From the NCBI GenBank assembly GCA_964552725.1, contig CAZKHU010000065.1, positions 1 through 16,318 of the forward strand: 16,318 bases of DNA, written 5' to 3'. Source of the DNA: DYTH01 sp964552725. Its GTDB lineage: Bacteria > Desulfobacterota > Syntrophia > Syntrophales > UBA5619. Every line of letters begins with the position of its first letter. Positions within the stretch are counted from its first letter, which is position 1. The notes under the pieces were generated by a model that worked only from the letters and a program-made list of their open reading frames with translations, did no database searches and was not told where the DNA came from. The position numbers and the translations under genes were made by a program. Shown here in pieces: positions 15,340 through 16,318 of the stretch.

Positions 15340-16112
15340 CGACCGAATCCATAGAACAGTCATTTCGTGAAAGCGTTTGCGCCAAAGTCAACCTGGCGCA
15401 TGAAGGTATGAACCGTTATCGCGTCTTCACCCCCTTCATGTTCGAGGATGGCGACCATCTATCCATTGTGCTCCGACGTGATCAGACAGCATGGACGCTT
15501 TCCGATGAAGGCCACACCTACATGCACCTGACCTATGACCTTGACGAGAAGGACCTGCAGCGCGGCAACCGCCAGAAGATCATCAATAATGCCCTTTCTG
15601 CCTTTCAGGTGGGAGATCAGAATGGCGAACTGGTTTTAAGAATAGAGAATGAGCAGTATGGCGACGCCTTGTTTTCGTTTATCCAGGCTCTGCTTAAGAT
15701 ATCCGATGTATCTTATCTGACCAGGGAACGGATTCGCTCCACCTTTCTGGAGGATTTCCGGGAACTGATGGCGGCGGCCGTGCCAGAAGAACGGCGGATA
15801 TTCGACTGGAAGGATCAGCGCCACGATCCCCAGGGCATGTATGCCGTGGACTGTCGGGTGAACGGCATGCCTCGTCCCTTGTTTGTTTTTGCCCTTCCCA
15901 ATGATGACAAAATCCAGGTCGCTACAATCTCACTGCTCCAGTATGAGAAATGGAACTTGACCAACCGTTCCATGGGTATTTTTGAAGATCAGGAAACGGT
16001 CAACCGTAAGGTTCTGGCACGCTTCAGCGACGTCTGTGAGAAACAGTTTTCCAGCCTGGGCACAAACCGAGATCGGATAACCCGCTATTTGCAGGAAGTG
16101 ATGCAGGCCTAA
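15336..16112 (+). CDS. DUF1828/DUF1829 domain protein
   Basis: A 258-residue soluble protein. The N-terminal half carries the DUF1828 pattern: FTPFMFEDGDHLSIVLRRD (31-49) and AWTLSDEGHTYMHLTYDL (52-69). The C-terminal half resembles DUF1829, with YAVDCRVNGMPRPLFVFALP (169-188) and VATISLLQYEKWNL (195-208). These domains occur in phage and bacterial accessory genes and have no established function that I can cite. No catalytic triad is evident. AAGGAG lies eight bases upstream, and the start overlaps the preceding gene by ATGA. The stop is three bases before pglX, so the pair is embedded in the BREX operon and not merely next to it. Confidence 0.75.
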   Translation: MTTESIEQSFRESVCAKVNLAHEGMNRYRVFTPFMFEDGDHLSIVLRRDQTAWTLSDEGHTYMHLTYDLDEKDLQRGNRQKIINNALSAFQVGDQNGELVLRIENEQYGDALFSFIQALLKISDVSYLTRERIRSTFLEDFRELMAAAVPEERRIFDWKDQRHDPQGMYAVDCRVNGMPRPLFVFALPNDDKIQVATISLLQYEKWNLTNRSMGIFEDQETVNRKVLARFSDVCEKQFSSLGTNRDRITRYLQEVMQA

Positions 16113-16115
16113 ACC

Positions 16116-16318
16116 ATGAGCAGACCTTCAGAAAAGTTGTTTGCCGAAGCTCAATCAGACTTCTTTGAGAAATCCTACGAGGAGCATGTGCTGGAAGAAA
16201 AAAGTCAGCCTGTCGAATGTCTCGGCATGACCTTCCCAAACGACGAGGCGCGGCGGAAATATTTTCTGGGGAAGCTGCGCGAAAAGTTCAAGGACCCGGA
16301 ATTCCGCAAGATCGAAGG
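16116..16318 (+). CDS. pglX: BREX-3 adenine-specific DNA methyltransferase PglX, N-terminus (cut by window)
   Basis: Only the first 67 codons are inside the window. The sequence MSRPSEKLFAEAQSDFFEK, the following QPVECLGMTFPNDEARRKYF, and LREKFKDPEFRKIEG resemble the start of BREX type 3 PglX-type methylases, which methylate adenines in host DNA and help exclude phage. The catalytic NPPY-type motif and target-recognition domain would lie beyond the edge, so activity cannot be judged. GCAGG lies eight bases before the ATG. It starts three bases after the DUF1828 gene. In the known BREX-3 order brxHII, pglZ and brxA should follow. Confidence 0.78.
   Translation, partial: MSRPSEKLFAEAQSDFFEKSYEEHVLEEKSQPVECLGMTFPNDEARRKYFLGKLREKFKDPEFRKIE

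Noticed and set aside
10297..16318. Type I restriction-modification or DISARM instead of BREX
   Set aside because: There is no HsdR/HsdS or DrmA/DrmB-like gene. The order small P-loop protein, ~1,250-residue P-loop ATPase, PglX-type N-terminus fits BREX type 3.
1..16318. CRISPR arrays, tRNA and rRNA genes
   Set aside because: No regularly spaced direct repeats, cloverleaf or rRNA-like stretch was seen on either strand.

Overview
The window looks like a chromosomal segment of a mid-GC anaerobic bacterium, plausibly Desulfobacterota (Syntrophus/Smithella-like). The pointers are a PAS-LuxR regulator, FdhE, a thiolase paired with a DUF35 OB-fold protein, a panE-family reductase and a tandem-ACT protein. 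No rRNA or marker gene is present, so the taxon is an inference from gene content.

Layout. (1) 1-573 has no supportable gene, only a possible decayed remnant and an AT-rich hairpin. (2) 574-1524 (-) is a PAS/LuxR-type regulator. (3) 1653-3979 is a complete 2,327-bp IS4-family (Tn5/IS50-like) insertion sequence. It has 30-bp terminal inverted repeats (28/30 identical) and a perfect 9-bp target duplication. Its transposase carries an N-terminal DruA-like (DUF4338) domain. It sits on the symmetry axis of a REP-like palindrome, and a similar palindrome lies just downstream. (4) 4070-7213 (-) is a four-gene group: tandem-ACT protein, panE-family reductase, thiolase-like enzyme and Zn-ribbon OB-fold partner. 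A good promoter lies in front of the ACT gene. (5) 7386-8902 (+) is fdhE overlapping nth by ATGA, with its own divergent promoter. (6) 8992-10266 (+) is an unusually long GAPDH-like gene.

(7) From 10297 to the window end, starting 30 bases after gap, runs a BREX type 3-like phage-defence operon: brxF, brxC and the first 67 codons of pglX. Between brxC and pglX, where the described BREX-3 order (brxF-brxC-pglX-brxHII-pglZ-brxA) has nothing, there is an extra block. It holds a frameshifted ~84-codon reading frame carrying two strong inverted repeats, a candidate promoter, and two translationally coupled genes: a DUF6978-like protein and a DUF1828/DUF1829 protein.

How the parts fit. BrxC (large P-loop ATPase), BrxF (small P-loop ATPase) and PglX (adenine methyltransferase) belong to one host-marking and phage-exclusion machine; brxHII, pglZ and brxA would be expected beyond the right edge. 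The embedded gene pair is the best candidate for an undescribed accessory or nested defence module. The DruA-transposase fusion independently links an anti-phage domain (Druantia) to a mobile element in the same neighbourhood. The thiolase/OB-fold/reductase/ACT group suggests a CoA-thioester pathway whose substrate cannot be read from the sequence.
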